Shown one piece after another: positions 63,374 through 64,000 of a DNA stretch of 64,000 bases. Source of the DNA: Rhodobacteraceae bacterium EL53 (GTDB lineage: Bacteria > Pseudomonadota > Alphaproteobacteria > Rhodobacterales > Rhodobacteraceae); assembly GCA_900313015.1 (NCBI GenBank), contig OMPR01000015.1:124001-188000 (forward strand), given 5' to 3'. The first letter of the stretch is position 1; each line of letters starts with the position of its first letter. Both the position numbers and the translations under genes were made by a program. The notes below the pieces were generated by a model. It saw only the letters and a list, made by a program, of their open reading frames with translations. It had not been told where the DNA came from and searched no databases.

Positions 63374-64000
63374 ATGACCGCCCGTCGTATCCTGCGCCTA
63401 ACTGGCAATGACACCGAGGATTTCCTGCAAGGCTTAATCACCAACGATATCAAGCGTGCTAGCGAAGGGCTTTTGTACGCCGCGATCCTGACCCCGCAGG
63501 GAAAGTTTCTAGCTGATTTCTTTGTCACACAGGACGGTGATGGCTTCTTGATGGACGTCTCTGAGACACTTGCGGACGGGCTGATTAAGCGGTTGACCAT
63601 GTACAAGCTGCGGGCGGATGTGCAAATCGCAGATAGCGGGCTGTCCTTGCAGCGTGGCACTGGCCCAGCCCCAGACGGCGGGCTAACGGACCCCAGACAC
63701 CCGGACATGGGCTGGCGTGCCTACACTGACGGCGCAGCCCGCGATGATGGCACTGATTGGGACGCCATTCGGATTACACACTGTATCCCGGAAACCAACA
63801 TAGAACTGACGCCTGACAGCTATATCCTGGAAAACCAGTTCGAAGCCTTGAACGGCGTTGATTTTCGTAAGGGATGTTATGTGGGGCAAGAAGTAACTGC
63901 CCGGATGAAACACAAAACAGAATTGCGCAAAGGGCTGCGCCGGGTTGCCCTAGAGGGCAGCGCACCAGTTGGAACGGACATCACGGTGAATGGCAAAACC
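63374..64000 (+). CDS. ygfZ: YgfZ/GcvT-like folate-binding protein (3' end outside window)
   Basis: The first 209 residues of a tetrahydrofolate-binding protein that assists Fe-S cluster enzymes. The start is ATG 63374 (MTARRILRLTGNDTEDFLQGLITNDI). The hallmark KGCYVGQEVTARMKHK is present near the right edge. The frame is open to the last base of the window. It is divergent from the glycosyltransferase gene. Confidence 0.93.
   Translation, partial: MTARRILRLTGNDTEDFLQGLITNDIKRASEGLLYAAILTPQGKFLADFFVTQDGDGFLMDVSETLADGLIKRLTMYKLRADVQIADSGLSLQRGTGPAPDGGLTDPRHPDMGWRAYTDGAARDDGTDWDAIRITHCIPETNIELTPDSYILENQFEALNGVDFRKGCYVGQEVTARMKHKTELRKGLRRVALEGSAPVGTDITVNGKT

Overview
The window reads as chromosomal DNA of an alphaproteobacterium of the order Rhodobacterales, most likely a member of the marine Roseobacter group. 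The evidence is the gene content and order: a division/cell-wall (dcw) cluster running mraZ-rsmH-ftsL-ftsI-murE-murF-mraY-murD-(insert)-ftsW-murG-murC-DUF2484 x2-murB-ddl-ftsQ-ftsA-ftsZ-lpxC-bamD-recN, a hisB-hisH-hisA-hisF-hisE block, a 1146-residue pyruvate carboxylase, a cobT gene, and a DUF1127 gene followed by four CcsR-type small RNAs, a layout known from Rhodobacter. Genus cannot be settled from the sequence alone.

Layout. 1-5.5 kb: the 3' part of cobT (cobalt chelatase), a long aminopeptidase P, a DUF427 protein and a CLC chloride channel. 5.6-32.3 kb: the dcw cluster, almost all on the minus strand with many 4-nt overlaps. It is interrupted at 20.2-23.2 kb by a flavoprotein, a trypsin-like protease and a PanB-like protein. 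32.3-33.3 kb: a long non-coding leader upstream of mraZ with three tandem pairs of TGGGA boxes (candidate MraZ operator). 33.26-33.91 kb: the DUF1127/CcsR locus, with eight CU-rich-loop hairpins ending in a terminator. 34-43.2 kb: a UvrD/PcrA helicase, a GAF-GGDEF diguanylate cyclase, an FMN-dependent alpha-hydroxy acid dehydrogenase and pyruvate carboxylase. 43.4-51.6 kb: three identical tRNA-Gly(GCC) genes, a GNAT protein, the histidine genes, small housekeeping proteins, rlmB and tRNA-Tyr(GTA).

From the tRNA-Tyr gene to about 62.6 kb the character changes to accessory genes. The centre is a 946-residue (or longer) protein on the minus strand. About 900 of its residues are a tripeptide pattern (D/N)-E-(G/D/N/S/A), with no Lys or Arg seen in the repeat, encoded as RAC-GAA-RRC codons. 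Next to it are a small HEFGH metallopeptidase of oligoendopeptidase-F type on the same strand, and, divergently, a 2-oxoglutarate/Fe(II) oxygenase-like protein preceded by a leader terminator. These are followed by a type I secretion ABC protein whose nucleotide-binding domain has lost nearly all catalytic residues, and its HlyD-type partner. A secreted HETAH metalloprotease-like protein and an unknown membrane protein follow. I infer that this is one system, in which a polyanionic Asp/Asn-Glu repeat protein may be modified, processed and exported. This is the best candidate for an undescribed system in the window.

The right end carries a family 2 glycosyltransferase and the 5' part of a YgfZ/GcvT-like folate-binding protein. 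All functional calls are by reading motifs and gene order; no database search was possible.
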